A DNA stretch of 64,000 nt from Megasphaera stantonii (GCF_003367905.1 NZ_CP029462.1:558001-622000); one strand, 5' to 3'; numbered from the stretch's first letter, positions 44,574-55,326 are shown. Notes: generated by a model not told the origin, from the letters alone. Program-made: numbers and translations.

Positions 44574-45032
44574 TTACTTCGCGTCCTGCGATTCTTCAGT
44601 TTTCTTTTCTTCAGCCGGAGCTGCTGTTTCAGCCTGTGCTGGTTCGGCAGCCTTCGGTTCTGCCGGCGTTGCGTCGGCCTGTTTTGCTTCCGCCCCTTTT
44701 TCTACAGGCTTCGGATCAGCTTTCTTTTCCGCCTTTTTGGATTTCTTCCCTTCCGACCGATCCTGCTTTCCCAAGACCTGGTTGACGGCGTTGCGCGTAA
44801 TCTTGATTTCTACCTTATCGGCTACGCGGATGACGAGATATTCGTCGTGAAGAGATACGATCGTGCCGTAAATACCTCCGGCAGTGATAATCTTAACTCC
44901 TGCTTTCAGGCTGTTCAGCATTTCCTGGCGCTGTTTCTGCTGCTTTTTCTGCGGACGCCAAAGCATGAAATAGAAAATGACTACCATGAGGATAATCGGC
45001 CAAAAGGCGTTTAACTGTTCCATCATGTCCAC
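44574..45032 (-). CDS. yajC: YajC, preprotein translocase auxiliary subunit
   Basis: Single-span membrane protein associated with SecDF. The helix IILMVVIFYFMLWRPQKKQQ and the domain SLKAGVKIITAGGIYGTIVS are diagnostic. A long, low-complexity Lys/Ala/Glu/Pro tail (about 60 residues) makes it 152 aa, well above the usual ~100. GTG 45032 was chosen because GGAGGTG lies 8 nt upstream; ATG 45026 would be unusually far from that signal. Confidence 0.92.
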   Translation of the reverse strand: MDMMEQLNAFWPIILMVVIFYFMLWRPQKKQQKQRQEMLNSLKAGVKIITAGGIYGTIVSLHDEYLVIRVADKVEIKITRNAVNQVLGKQDRSEGKKSKKAEKKADPKPVEKGAEAKQADATPAEPKAAEPAQAETAAPAEEKKTEESQDAK

Positions 45033-45084
45033 TGTATTCACCTCCAACATTTAGTGATATGGTATATATGCAAGATACGAAATA

Positions 45085-46203
<1,119 letters not shown>

Positions 46204-47223
46204 CTATCGTATAAACATGGCGTCGCCGAAGCTGAAGAAACGGTATTTTTCCTGTACGGCAATTTCATACGCCTTTAAGATTTTTTCTCTTGTAGACATA
46301 GCGCTGATGAGCATGAGGAGCGTCGACTCGGGCAGGTGGAAATTCGTGACCAGCGCGTCGACGATGTGGAAGGTGTAGCCGGGATAGATGAAAATATTCG
46401 TCCAGCCCGACCCGGCCTGCAGCACGCCCGTCGTACCGGCGCTTTCCAGCGTCCGTATAGACGTCGTGCCGACGGCTACGATGCGGCGGCCTTCAGCCTT
46501 CGCCCGGTTAATCGTCTGGGCCGCTTCCTCCGTAATGCTGTAAAATTCGCTGTGCATTTCGTGGTCTTCGATGTTTTCCTCTTCTACGGGCCGGAACGTC
46601 CCCAGACCGACATGCAGCGTAACGAAAACCAACTCCACGCCTTTGGCCTTGATGCGTTCCAGCAGCTCGTCCGTAAAGTGGAGCCCTGCCGTCGGCGCCG
46701 CCGCCGAGCCCCGTTCGCGGGCGTATACGGTCTGGTATTCGTCGGGATCTTCCAGCTTTTCGTGAATGTACGGCGGCAGGGGCATTTCGCCGATCTTGTC
46801 GATAATATCGTCGAATACGCCGTCGTATTCAAATTTGACGATGCGGCCGCCGAAGTCGGTGCGGTCCAGTATCTGGCAGGTCAGGCCTTCGGGAAACTCG
46901 ATAACCGCCCCGGGCAGGGCCCGTTTCCCCGGCTTGACCAGCACTTCCCACGTATCCTCGCCGACGGGCGTCAGCAGCAGCACTTCGACCTTGCCGCCTG
47001 TCGGCGACTTTTTCCCGTACAGGCGGGCCGGGATGACCCGGGAATCGTTAAATACCAGGACGTCGCCCTGATGGAGCTCGTCGATCAAATCGTAAAAATG
47101 CTTGTGTTCCACAGCCCCGCTCTGCCGGTCGTACAGCATGAGGCGGGCGTGATCCCGCTGCTCTGCCGGGTGCTGGGCAATCAATTCTTTTGGCAAATCA
47201 TAATAAAAGTCACTGAGTTTCAA
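46204..47223 (-). CDS. queA: QueA, S-adenosylmethionine:tRNA ribosyltransferase-isomerase
   Basis: Transfers and isomerises the ribosyl part of SAM onto preQ1-tRNA to give epoxyqueuosine. It has 339 aa: [50 protein letters not shown] and [17 protein letters not shown] [16 protein letters not shown]. The first codon is TTG at 47223, preceded by AAGGAG at 8 nt. It lies upstream of tgt, in the usual pairing of the queuosine pathway. Confidence 0.96.
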   Translation of the reverse strand: MKLSDFYYDLPKELIAQHPAEQRDHARLMLYDRQSGAVEHKHFYDLIDELHQGDVLVFNDSRVIPARLYGKKSPTGGKVEVLLLTPVGEDTWEVLVKPGKRALPGAVIEFPEGLTCQILDRTDFGGRIVKFEYDGVFDDIIDKIGEMPLPPYIHEKLEDPDEYQTVYARERGSAAAPTAGLHFTDELLERIKAKGVELVFVTLHVGLGTFRPVEEENIEDHEMHSEFYSITEEAAQTINRAKAEGRRIVAVGTTSIRTLESAGTTGVLQAGSGWTNIFIYPGYTFHIVDALVTNFHLPESTLLMLISAMSTREKILKAYEIAVQEKYRFFSFGDAMFIR

Positions 47224-47235
47224 CGTACTGTCTCC

Positions 47236-48486
47236 TTAATCTATCTTGTCAAGCTTTACGCCCGTATAGTAATGCTGCAGTATCTTGCGGTACGTATTCT
47301 TGGCGTTTTTCTGTTCCTGGGCCATCTGGTATGCGCCGTACTGGCTCATCCCCAGGCCGTGGCCCCATCCGAAGCCGTAAATCGTAATGGGCTTCTTGTC
47401 TTTAATTTTAAAGGTCGTCTTGCGGGACGATTTTTTCTTATTCTCTTTCTTACTGTCTTTCTGCTTCTTTTCCGTCCCCTGATAGATGTCAAACAAGGTG
47501 CTCTTCAGTCCCATGATGGACTGGAAGGCGTTGCCCGTCAGCCTGACGCTTCCCGACGAGCCCTGAATCGTCATGGACAGGACGCGGCCGGATACGCCGC
47601 GGTCGGACACGTCCATGGGCCGCTTGCCCAAGGGCGACAAGGTAATGGACTTTATCTTGCCGACATTTTTACCGGCTGCTTTCAGGTTCGCCGCCAGCTT
47701 TTCCGGCGTCGTCGTCACGGTCCAGCTGTAGGACGGCATCTTTTCGCTTCTATCGACGACGCCCCGCAGGTAAGGCACGTAATTGCCCCACACGTTTTCG
47801 CTGTGTTCCGTCCAGCCGCCGGCAGTGGCGCAGAAAATCGCCTCGATGGGCTTGCCCTTATACGTCAGGATTTCGCCCTTCGTCGCGTCGACGGCGCTGA
47901 TAATGGACGGCGATTCGCCGTTGATGCCGGCGTAAACCTGGCTGCGCGTGTCGTCGGTCATATCGAAGCCCTTGTTTCGGAAGGAGTTCTTATGATACAC
48001 GGCGTAGGTCCGGGCCGCGACGGCCTGGGCTTTCAGCGCTTCGGAGCTCCACGACGGCGACATTTCCTTGCCGACGACGCCGTATAAATACTGCTCCAGG
48101 GGCACGACGTTGACTACGGTGATCCCCGAAGCCTTCGACGGCTGCATGCACTCGATGGAGCCGCGGTACGAATAGCCGTCGGTCAGCTTGACGACGCCCT
48201 TTTTCAAGGGCCGTACCGACACGGCGCCCTTGCTCTTCGAGCCGTTGACGACGAGGTCTTTTCCCTTGAGTTCCACCTTAACCGGTTTGTTCGCCCCTAC
48301 CTTTTTCCACAAGGAACCGTTTTTATAAACGGCCGCCCCCTGGGTTCCGATGATGGATACAGATTTGCTCCCTTCACGGATGCCGATGCGCAGCGTCTGG
48401 TCCGAGCCGGCGCAGAAAGCCGTCGCCGTCAGGCAGACAAATAATGCCGCCGCGGCGAGGACGCGAAGTAGTCGCGTTTTAATCAT
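47236..48486 (-). CDS. SpoIID/LytB-domain protein
   Basis: Exported protein of 416 aa. It has a signal peptide (MIKTRLLRVLAAAALFVCLT, cleaved after AFCA) and a SpoIID domain from about residue 120 (YRGSIECM, VVPLEQYLYGVVGKEMSPSW, LKAQAVAARTYAVYHKNS). The closing motif is YGFGWGHGLGMSQYGAYQMA. SpoIID of Bacillus is a peptidoglycan lytic transglycosylase of sporulation, and relatives exist in non-sporulating bacteria for wall remodelling. A Lys/Ser-rich insert (near residue 345) interrupts the domain. The operon position next to queA is typical of Firmicutes. Confidence 0.92.
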   Translation of the reverse strand: MIKTRLLRVLAAAALFVCLTATAFCAGSDQTLRIGIREGSKSVSIIGTQGAAVYKNGSLWKKVGANKPVKVELKGKDLVVNGSKSKGAVSVRPLKKGVVKLTDGYSYRGSIECMQPSKASGITVVNVVPLEQYLYGVVGKEMSPSWSSEALKAQAVAARTYAVYHKNSFRNKGFDMTDDTRSQVYAGINGESPSIISAVDATKGEILTYKGKPIEAIFCATAGGWTEHSENVWGNYVPYLRGVVDRSEKMPSYSWTVTTTPEKLAANLKAAGKNVGKIKSITLSPLGKRPMDVSDRGVSGRVLSMTIQGSSGSVRLTGNAFQSIMGLKSTLFDIYQGTEKKQKDSKKENKKKSSRKTTFKIKDKKPITIYGFGWGHGLGMSQYGAYQMAQEQKNAKNTYRKILQHYYTGVKLDKID

Positions 48487-48501
48487 AGGTCTTCCCTCCT
48501 G

Positions 48502-48717
48502 TTAATGACGGAAAAATATATTCAGAATGAGGGTCAGCACGACGCTGATGATGAGGCAGGTTACGATGGGGAAATGAAAGGATACGTTTCCCTTCGTAAA
48601 ATTCAAATCGCCGGGCAGGTTGCCTAAAAAACGGCTTACGCCGATGTGCTCCAGCGCCAGCCAGACAAAGCCTGCCGCAATAAACAACGCGCCGATTAAA
48701 ATTAAGGTTTTCGCCAT
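48502..48717 (-). CDS. DUF2905 small membrane protein
   Basis: A 71-residue protein with two membrane helices separated by the family motif FLGNLPGDLNFTKGNVSFHFP. The family is conserved next to ruvB in many Firmicutes; its function is unknown. It starts 9 bp after ruvB, behind AGGAGG. Confidence 0.9.
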   Translation of the reverse strand: MAKTLILIGALFIAAGFVWLALEHIGVSRFLGNLPGDLNFTKGNVSFHFPIVTCLIISVVLTLILNIFFRH

Positions 48718-48726
48718 ATATACCTC

Positions 48727-49749
48727 CTAAAATAACGAAGAGCCTTTGCCTTCCGACGGCGACGGCAATCCCAGATGGGCGTAAGCCGCCTCCGTTACAA
48801 CCCGCCCCCGCGGCGTGCGGTTCAAAAATCCGAGCTGCATGAGGAAGGGTTCGTACACGTCTTCGACGGCGTCGACGGACTCGCTGATCGCCGCGGCAAT
48901 CGTATCGAGGCCGACAGGGCCGCCGCCGAATTTTTCAATGATGACCTGCAAGACCCGCCGATCCGTCCGGTCCAGGCCGCAGGCGTCGACCTCCAGCCGG
49001 TCCAAGGCTTTTCCGGCCAAAGCCGATGAAATCGTCTGCTCGCCGGCTACCTGAGCGAAATCGCGGACCCGCTTCAGCAGGCGGTTGGCAATTCGCGGCG
49101 TGCCCCGCGAGCGGCGCGCCACTTCCAACGCGCCGGCATCGTCGATTTCTACGTTCAAAATATCGGCAGTCCGCTTGATAATCAGCACCAGCTCTTCGGG
49201 CCGGTAAAATTCCAGCCGGCAGATGACGCCGAAGCGGTCGCGCAGCGGCGGCGCCAGGCGTCCGACCTGGGTCGTCGCGCCGACGAGGGTAAAGGGCGGC
49301 AGGTCGATGCGCACCGACCGGGCGCTTGGCCCCTTGCCGATGACGATGTCCAGAGCATAGTCTTCCATCGCCGCGTACAGCACTTCTTCCACGCTGTGGG
49401 ACAAGCGGTGTATTTCGTCGATAAACAGCAAGTCCCGCTCCTGCAAGTTCGTCAGCAGAGCCGCCAAATCGCCGGGCCGCTCGATAGCCGGCCCCGACGT
49501 AATGCGCAGGTTGACGCCCAGCTCATTGGCGATGATGCCGGCCATCGTCGTCTTGCCCAGCCCAGGCGGGCCGTACAGCAGCACGTGATCCAGCGCTTCC
49601 TGCCGCAGCTTTGCCGCCTGGATAAAGACTTCCAAGTTCTGTTTAACCTTCTGTTGTCCTATATATTCTTTTAAATAGTGGGGACGCAGGCTGTACTGCC
49701 AGGAATCTCCCGCAATCGGGCCTGTCTCCACAATGCGATGTTCTTCCAC
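48727..49749 (-). CDS. ruvB: RuvB, Holliday junction branch-migration ATPase
   Basis: AAA+ motor of the RuvAB complex, 340 aa. Walker A is GPPGLGKTT, Walker [12 protein letters not shown], then [21 protein letters not shown] and [12 protein letters not shown] (sensor and arginine-finger regions). The C-terminal winged helix has [22 protein letters not shown] 49749 is preceded by AGGAGG. It follows ruvA by 3 bp in the ruvCAB operon. Confidence 0.97.
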   Translation of the reverse strand: MEEHRIVETGPIAGDSWQYSLRPHYLKEYIGQQKVKQNLEVFIQAAKLRQEALDHVLLYGPPGLGKTTMAGIIANELGVNLRITSGPAIERPGDLAALLTNLQERDLLFIDEIHRLSHSVEEVLYAAMEDYALDIVIGKGPSARSVRIDLPPFTLVGATTQVGRLAPPLRDRFGVICRLEFYRPEELVLIIKRTADILNVEIDDAGALEVARRSRGTPRIANRLLKRVRDFAQVAGEQTISSALAGKALDRLEVDACGLDRTDRRVLQVIIEKFGGGPVGLDTIAAAISESVDAVEDVYEPFLMQLGFLNRTPRGRVVTEAAYAHLGLPSPSEGKGSSLF

Positions 49750-49752
49750 GTC

Positions 49753-50355
49753 TTACCTCCTGCTTCCCAATGCCTGCAATACGGCTTTCAGCAGTTCCTC
49801 TACGGTCCGGCACTGGCCAGCCTTGGCTTCAATAGCAGGAAGTACTTCCTGGGAGGAATAGCCCAGGCTGGTCAGCGCCGCCAAGGCGTCCGAGGCAATG
49901 CCCTGAGGCATGCTTTCCAGGCCGCCGTCTTCAGCGGCCGCCGCGCCGTCTCCAACTGGGCCGATTTTATCGTGCAGCTCCAGCACGATGCGCTCCGCCG
50001 TTTTCTTGCCGATGCCAGGCATCTTCGTCAGTACCTTCATATTCTTCTGATGCACGGCCAGGCGGAACCCGTCGGGACTGGCGGCGCTCAGAATGCCTAA
50101 GGCCACCTTCGGCCCTACGCCGTTTACGCTAATCAGCAGCATGAACAAGTCGTATTCATCCTGCGTGGCAAATCCATATAATACGATGGCGTCTTCGCGG
50201 ACGCTCATATACGTAAACAAGGTGATTTCCCGATTCAGCACCAGTTTGTCCATCGTCGACGCCGGAATGGACACGCGGTAGCCGACGCCGTGGACGTCGA
50301 CAAAACAGGAATCGCGGAATATATGCGTCACAATCCCCTTGACATACCCAATCAT
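49753..50355 (-). CDS. ruvA: RuvA, Holliday junction-binding protein
   Basis: Tetrameric junction-binding subunit, 200 aa. The N-terminal OB fold is MIGYVKGIVTHIFRDSCFVD; the helix-hairpin-helix motifs are LLISVNGVGPKVALGILSA and KMPGIGKKTAERIVLELHDK; the C-terminal RuvB-binding domain is ALTSLGYSSQEVLPAI. Its ATG overlaps the ruvC stop by four bases (ATGA). Confidence 0.97.
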   Translation of the reverse strand: MIGYVKGIVTHIFRDSCFVDVHGVGYRVSIPASTMDKLVLNREITLFTYMSVREDAIVLYGFATQDEYDLFMLLISVNGVGPKVALGILSAASPDGFRLAVHQKNMKVLTKMPGIGKKTAERIVLELHDKIGPVGDGAAAAEDGGLESMPQGIASDALAALTSLGYSSQEVLPAIEAKAGQCRTVEELLKAVLQALGSRR

Positions 50356-50852
50356 AACTGCACCGTCCTTTTCAAACGCTGCGAATGGCTGGAATAGATG
50401 GCGTAAATGGCCATCGCCAGCCCGTCGGCCGCATCGTCCGGCTTGATTTTCTCGCGAATGCCCAGCAGGCGCATGGTCATATCGATGACCTGCTCCTTCG
50501 TCGCCCGGCCGTAGCCCGTCACGCCCTGCTTTACCTGCAGCGGCGTAAATTCCAGCAAGGGAATGCCGGCCTGCTGCGCCGTCAGGAGAATGATGCCGCG
50601 GGCCTGGCCGACGGTAATGGCCGTCGTGACGTTGCGATTGAAAAACAGCTGTTCTACGCCGATAATATCGGGCTTATACTTAGCGTACAGCTCGTTCAGC
50701 CCTTCAAAGATAGTCACGAGGCGTTCGCCGTCACTGTGGTCCGGCGTCGTTTGAATTGTTCCGTATGTAACCGGTGTAAGACGGCTTCCCTGGGCGTCGA
50801 CGATGCCGAAGCCGCAGATGGCCGTTCCCGGGTCTATTCCCATAGCCCGCAT
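50352..50852 (-). CDS. ruvC: RuvC, Holliday junction resolvase
   Basis: Endonuclease of 166 aa that cuts Holliday junctions. The catalytic acidic residues are in MGIDPGTAICGFG, IIGVEQLFFNRN and the closing DDAADGLAMAIYA. The start at ATG 50852 (MRAMGIDPG) is preceded by GGAAGG; the longer in-frame ORF to 50918 lacks such a signal. It is first of ruvCAB. Confidence 0.95.
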   Translation of the reverse strand: MRAMGIDPGTAICGFGIVDAQGSRLTPVTYGTIQTTPDHSDGERLVTIFEGLNELYAKYKPDIIGVEQLFFNRNVTTAITVGQARGIILLTAQQAGIPLLEFTPLQVKQGVTGYGRATKEQVIDMTMRLLGIREKIKPDDAADGLAMAIYAIYSSHSQRLKRTVQL

Positions 50853-50950
50853 GAATATCCTTCCTTTCACTACGCAAGCTGTACCGTTTATTATACCATG
50901 AATCGGCCTGCCCGTCATAGAGCTGCCGCCGTATTTTCCATGGCATTGCC

Positions 50951-50980
50951 AAAAAGAGCGCCCTTACGGACGCTCTTTTT
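50951..50980. terminator. terminator between rpmF and ruvC
   Basis: Perfect arms AAAAAGAGCG and CGCTCTTTTT, with further pairing inside. It can act on both strands, ending the yceD-rpmF transcript upstream of ruvCAB. Confidence 0.88.
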
Positions 50981-50991
50981 ATTTCATACTC

Positions 50992-51177
50992 TTATTCAGC
51001 TGTTGTGTTGTTAACAACCTGTTTGCCCTTATAGAAGCCACAAGTGGGGCATACATGATGGGGCATTACTGCTTCGTGGCACTGCGGGCATTCAACGAAA
51101 CCCGGCGCTGTCAGCTTCCAGTTTGCACGACGCATTTTCTGACGAGTCTGGGACAATCTGTTCTTTGGTACTGCCAT
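50992..51177 (-). CDS. rpmF: ribosomal protein L32
   Basis: A 61-residue 50S protein. MAVPKNRLSQTRQKMRRANW is the family start, and the zinc-ribbon Cys are in CPQCHEAV and VCPTCGFYKGK. The ATG at 51177 follows AAGGAGGTG. It comes directly after the YceD-like gene, the common bacterial order. Confidence 0.97.
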   Translation of the reverse strand: MAVPKNRLSQTRQKMRRANWKLTAPGFVECPQCHEAVMPHHVCPTCGFYKGKQVVNNTTAE

Positions 51178-51209
51178 GTTCTGCACCTCCTTAAACCATG
51201 GTACGTATT

Positions 51210-51710
51210 TTAGTGCTTTGATTTTAATAAATCCCCCAAGACGGCGAGTCTCGGGTCGATCCTGTCGGTAGGACAACTACAGGGTCCTTCATTCAAGTTT
51301 GCGCCACACTGCGGGCACAGGCCCTTACAGTCAGGCTGGCACAACACCTTCATGGGCTCGCTGAGGATCAACGTTTCTCTAATTGTCTCCGTCAAATCGA
51401 TGTATTCCCCGTTATAAGGCAATACGTCATCAGGAAGCTCTGCTTCCGTACCATAGACTTCAGACAGTGTTGCATTCCGATCCACCGATACCGGCATCAG
51501 ACAGCGGCTGCATGCATACATGCCGGATGTACGAACTGTTCCTTTGACGACGATGTGCGTGCCATCGGACCAGAACGCGCCTTCCACAGCCACAACATGG
51601 TTTTTCCAAGGAAAAGCGTCTACATCACCTAAATCGGCAGCCGGCTTTTGAAAGGAAAAAGGAACTTTCCTTCCTTCCTCCTTTAGTGCTTCTTCGACTT
51701 GTAGTTTCAT
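51210..51710 (-). CDS. YceD/DUF177-family protein
   Basis: A 166-residue protein of the YceD family, nearly always upstream of rpmF and linked to ribosomal RNA accumulation. It shows CSRCLMPVSV in the middle, the conserved EYIDLTETIRETLILSEPMK segment, and a C-terminal Cys set (CQPDCKGLCPQCG, then PCSC). ATG 51710 follows GAGG. Confidence 0.92.
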   Translation of the reverse strand: MKLQVEEALKEEGRKVPFSFQKPAADLGDVDAFPWKNHVVAVEGAFWSDGTHIVVKGTVRTSGMYACSRCLMPVSVDRNATLSEVYGTEAELPDDVLPYNGEYIDLTETIRETLILSEPMKVLCQPDCKGLCPQCGANLNEGPCSCPTDRIDPRLAVLGDLLKSKH

Positions 51711-51814
51711 ATTTCTACCTCGACTTTACTATTATATCTATCTGTAAATGCTTTGTCAATATATTTTTAGGGAATCGCCGGAAGGCCGGAAAAAGCCGGA
51801 ATCCCGCCGTTCTG

Positions 51815-53470
51815 TCAGGGCTGTTTCCGTTCAGGGCCGATAAATTCCCGCAGGAGAGAATTGCTGGGAACGACGGACGCATCCAGTCCCTTGAAGGGGT
51901 TCAGGAATTTCAGCAGCCGCTGCGCTTCGGCATAATGGGAGCTTTCCTTGTCAATGGAGCGCAGCAGGGGCTCGGCGTAGGGCTTCAGCACGGACAGCTC
52001 GTACGGCAGGGCCGTGTTGAAAATCGTATCAGCGTCTTCCTGATAGGGGTAAATATTCACTTCTTCGCCGCGGCGCACGTCAGCCCATATGTCCATCGTA
52101 TCCAGAGGGCCGCGGTTGCGGAACTGCTGATCCCGTACCATGCGGCGGATAATCCGCGTGTCGGCCGTCGAAATGCGGTTGTGGTCGTTGATGCGGATCT
52201 GCGTCAGTACGCCCAGGGTAATCTTATATTTTTCGTACCGCGGCAGCATGTATGTCAGCGAATCGTTTAGGGCATGGAGCCCTTCGACGACGATGGGCTG
52301 CTCCAGCTCCAGATGGACGGGCTTTTCGTCAAAGTAACGCTTGCCGCTTACGAAATCAAAGCGGGACAGGCAGACGTCGCGGCCCTGCTGCAGTTCGTCG
52401 ATCTGCTGGTTAAACAAGGGGATGTCGATTGCCCGCAGGGATTCGAAATCGTAGCTGCCGTCGGGATTTTTCGGCGTGTCCTCGCGGTTGTAAAAGTAAT
52501 CGTCCAGCGATATCTTGACGGGCCGCAGCCCTACGACGCGGAGCTGCGTCGTCAATCGCTTGCAGAACGTCGTCTTTCCCGCCGACGACGGGCCGGCGAT
52601 GAGGATGACCTTGATCTTCGGCCGCTGGCGGACGATGTAATCGGCAATTTCAGCCATCTTTTTTTCCTGCAGCGCTTCGGCCATATCGACGATATCCTGA
52701 ATCGTTTCGTCGGCAATATAGCGGTTTAAATCAGAAACATACTGACAGCGGACGATACGCCCCCATTCTTCTGCGTCTAAAAACAGACGGGCCATCTTGG
52801 GAATTTCCTTGTACGGCGGCAGCTCATTGGGATTATCTACCTTCGGCGTTTCCAAGATGACGCCCGGCGCGTAAGAACGCAGATTGAAGCAGGTCAAGTA
52901 GCCCATGCTCGGCAGCATAGGCCCCATGTAGTAATCGAAGACCTGGCCGCACTGATAGGTCATGACGTTCTTGAGGCCGACGTGACGCAGCAGCTCCGCT
53001 TCCCGTTCCATATGGCGGTTGCGGCACATGTCCATAGCCGTTTCCGCGCTGAGGACGACTTGCGTAATAGGCTCGTCCTGGGCGACGATTTCCTGCATGC
53101 GCCGCTTAATCGATTCGACGTCCCGATAGGTCACAGTATGGCCGATATCCAGCTCGCAGTACAGCGACTTGCGCAGGGCGTGCTTTACAAACACTTTTCC
53201 CTGCGGGTATAAATCGCTGACAGCCCGCACGAGCAGCATGATGGCCGTGCGGACGAGGCATTGATTGCCTTCCAGCGTCGCCATGGAAAACCAGGAAATA
53301 TCCCCGTCTTCCCGCACCTTCGTCTGCAAGCCTACAAATTCATTATTATATAGCGCCGCCGCAATGCGGGGCTCCGCGTCGCCATAATGCTCGGAGCAAA
53401 GCTGCAGCAGCGTCGTTCCTTCTTTGAGAGTATATGTCTTGCCGTTTGTCTTGTCATGCAGCGTAATCAC
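51815..53470 (-). CDS. nucleoside kinase (TGS domain plus uridine-kinase domain)
   Basis: A 551-residue protein. The N-terminal TGS-like domain (TYTLKEGTTLLQLCSEHYGD) and a threonyl-tRNA-synthetase-like second domain are followed by a P-loop kinase. Walker A is GPSSAGKTT near residue 305, then KISLDDYFYNRE and VVEGLHALND. Such proteins are annotated as nucleoside or uridine kinases in Firmicutes; the substrate is not proven. The likely start is GTG 53470 behind GGAAGGA. It is divergent from the gene at 53594. Confidence 0.88.
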   Translation of the reverse strand: MITLHDKTNGKTYTLKEGTTLLQLCSEHYGDAEPRIAAALYNNEFVGLQTKVREDGDISWFSMATLEGNQCLVRTAIMLLVRAVSDLYPQGKVFVKHALRKSLYCELDIGHTVTYRDVESIKRRMQEIVAQDEPITQVVLSAETAMDMCRNRHMEREAELLRHVGLKNVMTYQCGQVFDYYMGPMLPSMGYLTCFNLRSYAPGVILETPKVDNPNELPPYKEIPKMARLFLDAEEWGRIVRCQYVSDLNRYIADETIQDIVDMAEALQEKKMAEIADYIVRQRPKIKVILIAGPSSAGKTTFCKRLTTQLRVVGLRPVKISLDDYFYNREDTPKNPDGSYDFESLRAIDIPLFNQQIDELQQGRDVCLSRFDFVSGKRYFDEKPVHLELEQPIVVEGLHALNDSLTYMLPRYEKYKITLGVLTQIRINDHNRISTADTRIIRRMVRDQQFRNRGPLDTMDIWADVRRGEEVNIYPYQEDADTIFNTALPYELSVLKPYAEPLLRSIDKESSHYAEAQRLLKFLNPFKGLDASVVPSNSLLREFIGPERKQP

Positions 53471-53593
53471 AACTGGTCACATCCTTCCGTATAACGCTTG
53501 TTCTCTTAACTATATTCGAGAAAACCGACGTTTTTTCCTTTTTTATGCTATAATGAGAGCCGTACCGCATTCTATGCAAAGAAGGAAATGGCT

Positions 53594-54613
53594 ATGAAAT
53601 TATCGTCTATTCCCAAACCGGATATAAAAATACTGGCAGCCGCCGCTGCGGCCGTCGCCTGCATTGGCACAGCCTGCCTGTCCTATGAAACGATATACAA
53701 GGCTACGCCGGAGTATTCCTTTTCCCGTATCGTCGCCGCCGCCCAGGACGGTGACAGCGAAGCCTTGTCCCTCTCAGCAGACGAGGACGCGCTGGCCGGC
53801 CAGCTGTTCGACAGCCTGATTCGCCGGCAGCAAGGCCAAACAGCGGCGTCCCGCGCCCTGCTTCTGCCCGTGAAAGGCGAGTTCATCCACGCCTGCCAGA
53901 CCCTCCTCGCCGGCGATTCAGACGAAGCCCGGCTGGAAAACGCGCGAAAGGTCCTTGCCGACATGGGAAACCAGGCGGGCCTGCTCCTTCCCGCCTCGGA
54001 CTGGCGCTATGAATCATCGTCGTGGAGCCGCCAGGACGGCTCGGGCTACGCCCAGCTTACGGCCTCCTTTTATAACGATTCGCTGCAAGCGTCGATTCCC
54101 ATTACCTTTCAGCTGGAAAAGGTATCGGCCCGCCAGTGGCGCGTCGTCGCCTTTGCCGACCCGGACGCCGTCGTACAGGAATTGCAGCAGGCCTCTGAAG
54201 CAGCCTTGGCAGCGGCCAACCGGCCCGTTTCCCAGCGCATCGATTCCCTCGTCCAGATTACAAGCCTCTCCGCTTCCGTCGTTCGCGGCAGCACGGAGCA
54301 GGATACATACCTGCGCATCCAATACACGCCGAAGCTGTCCGCACAGGGCAAGGAAACCCTCCGGGAAGCCAAAGGCCTGTACGAGCTGCGCCGCGCCGAC
54401 TCGTCGGTCCTCTTCTCCGCGCCCATACGCATAGCCATCTACGCCGACGGCAAAGCTCATACCAGCCAGTTCCGGCTGAACGCCGCCGTTCCGGCCCAGG
54501 CCGAGCTGCTCCGCACGGCGACGCTGGAAGGATTGCAGAGCCGCATTTCCATTACCTCAGTCCAGCTGCAAGACGGCACGCAGCTCGAGCTGAAAGATTC
54601 GCTGACAAACTGA
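53594..54613 (+). CDS. membrane-anchored protein of unknown function (DUF2939-like)
   Basis: A 339-residue protein with one N-terminal hydrophobic helix (ILAAAAAAVACIGTACLSY), then an extracytoplasmic region. The part after the helix (TPEYSFSRIVAAAQDGDSEAL) resembles the start of DUF2939 proteins, which I recall as SPYxxxxxLxxAxxxxD patterns. No catalytic motif was found. ATG 53594 follows AAGGAA at normal spacing; ATG 53588 abuts it. An extended -10 element TGCTATAAT lies at 53547-53555 (approximate). It may help wall or envelope maintenance, but this is a guess. Confidence 0.7.
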   Translation: MKLSSIPKPDIKILAAAAAAVACIGTACLSYETIYKATPEYSFSRIVAAAQDGDSEALSLSADEDALAGQLFDSLIRRQQGQTAASRALLLPVKGEFIHACQTLLAGDSDEARLENARKVLADMGNQAGLLLPASDWRYESSSWSRQDGSGYAQLTASFYNDSLQASIPITFQLEKVSARQWRVVAFADPDAVVQELQQASEAALAAANRPVSQRIDSLVQITSLSASVVRGSTEQDTYLRIQYTPKLSAQGKETLREAKGLYELRRADSSVLFSAPIRIAIYADGKAHTSQFRLNAAVPAQAELLRTATLEGLQSRISITSVQLQDGTQLELKDSLTN

Positions 54614-54620
54614 TACAAAA

Positions 54621-54658
54621 AAAATCCGTATGGAACACGTCGTCCCATACGGATTTTT
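54621..54658. terminator. bidirectional terminator between convergent genes
   Basis: AAAATCCGTATGG (54621-54633) and CCATACGGATTTTT (54645-54658) form a stem with T-runs on both strands. Confidence 0.9.
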
Positions 54659-54677
54659 ACGCAGTATGATGAAATAG

Positions 54678-55094
54678 TTAGCGGCAGACTTCGATGATCT
54701 TCGGCTTGGCGTTGATATCGTTCGTCAAGGACCGGTCAAACAGCTTGACGCCGACAACGCCGATAAGAAACCCGACGATACCGCCGACAATCGCAGCCTG
54801 CATGGCATCCATGCCTTGGGAAAGGCCAATCCAGTGACCGGCGACGGCTCCGAGGCCGGCGACGATAAGGGGCATGATAAAGCAGACAAAGGCTCCAATG
54901 ACGATGTTGACTTCTCGCACTTCAAATTTGACGTGCTGCCCCACTTCCGCGCCGATAGGATTCAGCGCCTTGACGACGATGTGTTCCGCGCCGGGACAAG
55001 CGCCACAGGCCATGCAGTCCGAATGGCGGCCGACCTTTACTTCGGCAAGGCCGTCTTCTTCAATCGATAAGATCGTACCTTCTTCTATTTTCAT
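54678..55094 (-). CDS. RseC/MucC-family (SoxR-reducing system) protein
   Basis: A 138-residue membrane protein. The N-terminal part has the Cys motif SDCMACGACPG typical of RseC/RsxC-associated proteins; two membrane helices follow (IVIGAFVCFIMPLIVAGLGA and AAIVGGIVGFLIGVVGV). In proteobacteria such proteins modulate sigma-E or the SoxR reducing system. Here a redox role near an Rnf-like complex is possible, but no rnf gene is in the window. ATG 55094 follows AAGGAG. Confidence 0.85.
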   Translation of the reverse strand: MKIEEGTILSIEEDGLAEVKVGRHSDCMACGACPGAEHIVVKALNPIGAEVGQHVKFEVREVNIVIGAFVCFIMPLIVAGLGAVAGHWIGLSQGMDAMQAAIVGGIVGFLIGVVGVKLFDRSLTNDINAKPKIIEVCR

Positions 55095-55285
55095 GATCAT
55101 TCACTCCTTCTCATATGTCACGCCTGCATCAGGCAGGCAGTACCATCAACGTATAGTAATTATCGTTTATATTATTATAGCACGGCTTGTCAACTCAATC
55201 AATACCATTATGGTGTAGTTTTATATTTTGAATGCATGTCCCGTATATCCAGAAGATATGCGCTACCGCAAAGCTGCCTAAACAG

Positions 55286-55326
55286 AAAAGTATACTCCCC
55301 CAGTCATGCGAGGAGTATACTTTTTT
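55286..55326 (-). terminator. terminator of the 4-hydroxybutyryl-CoA dehydratase-like gene
   Basis: Perfect arms AAAAGTATACTCC (55286-55298) and GGAGTATACTTTT (55312-55324), with a T-run on both strands. Confidence 0.85.

Noticed and set aside
46336-48087. Plus-strand ORF of 583 codons across queA and the spoIID-like gene
   Set aside because: It spans two conserved minus-strand genes and their junction, and has no recognisable domains.
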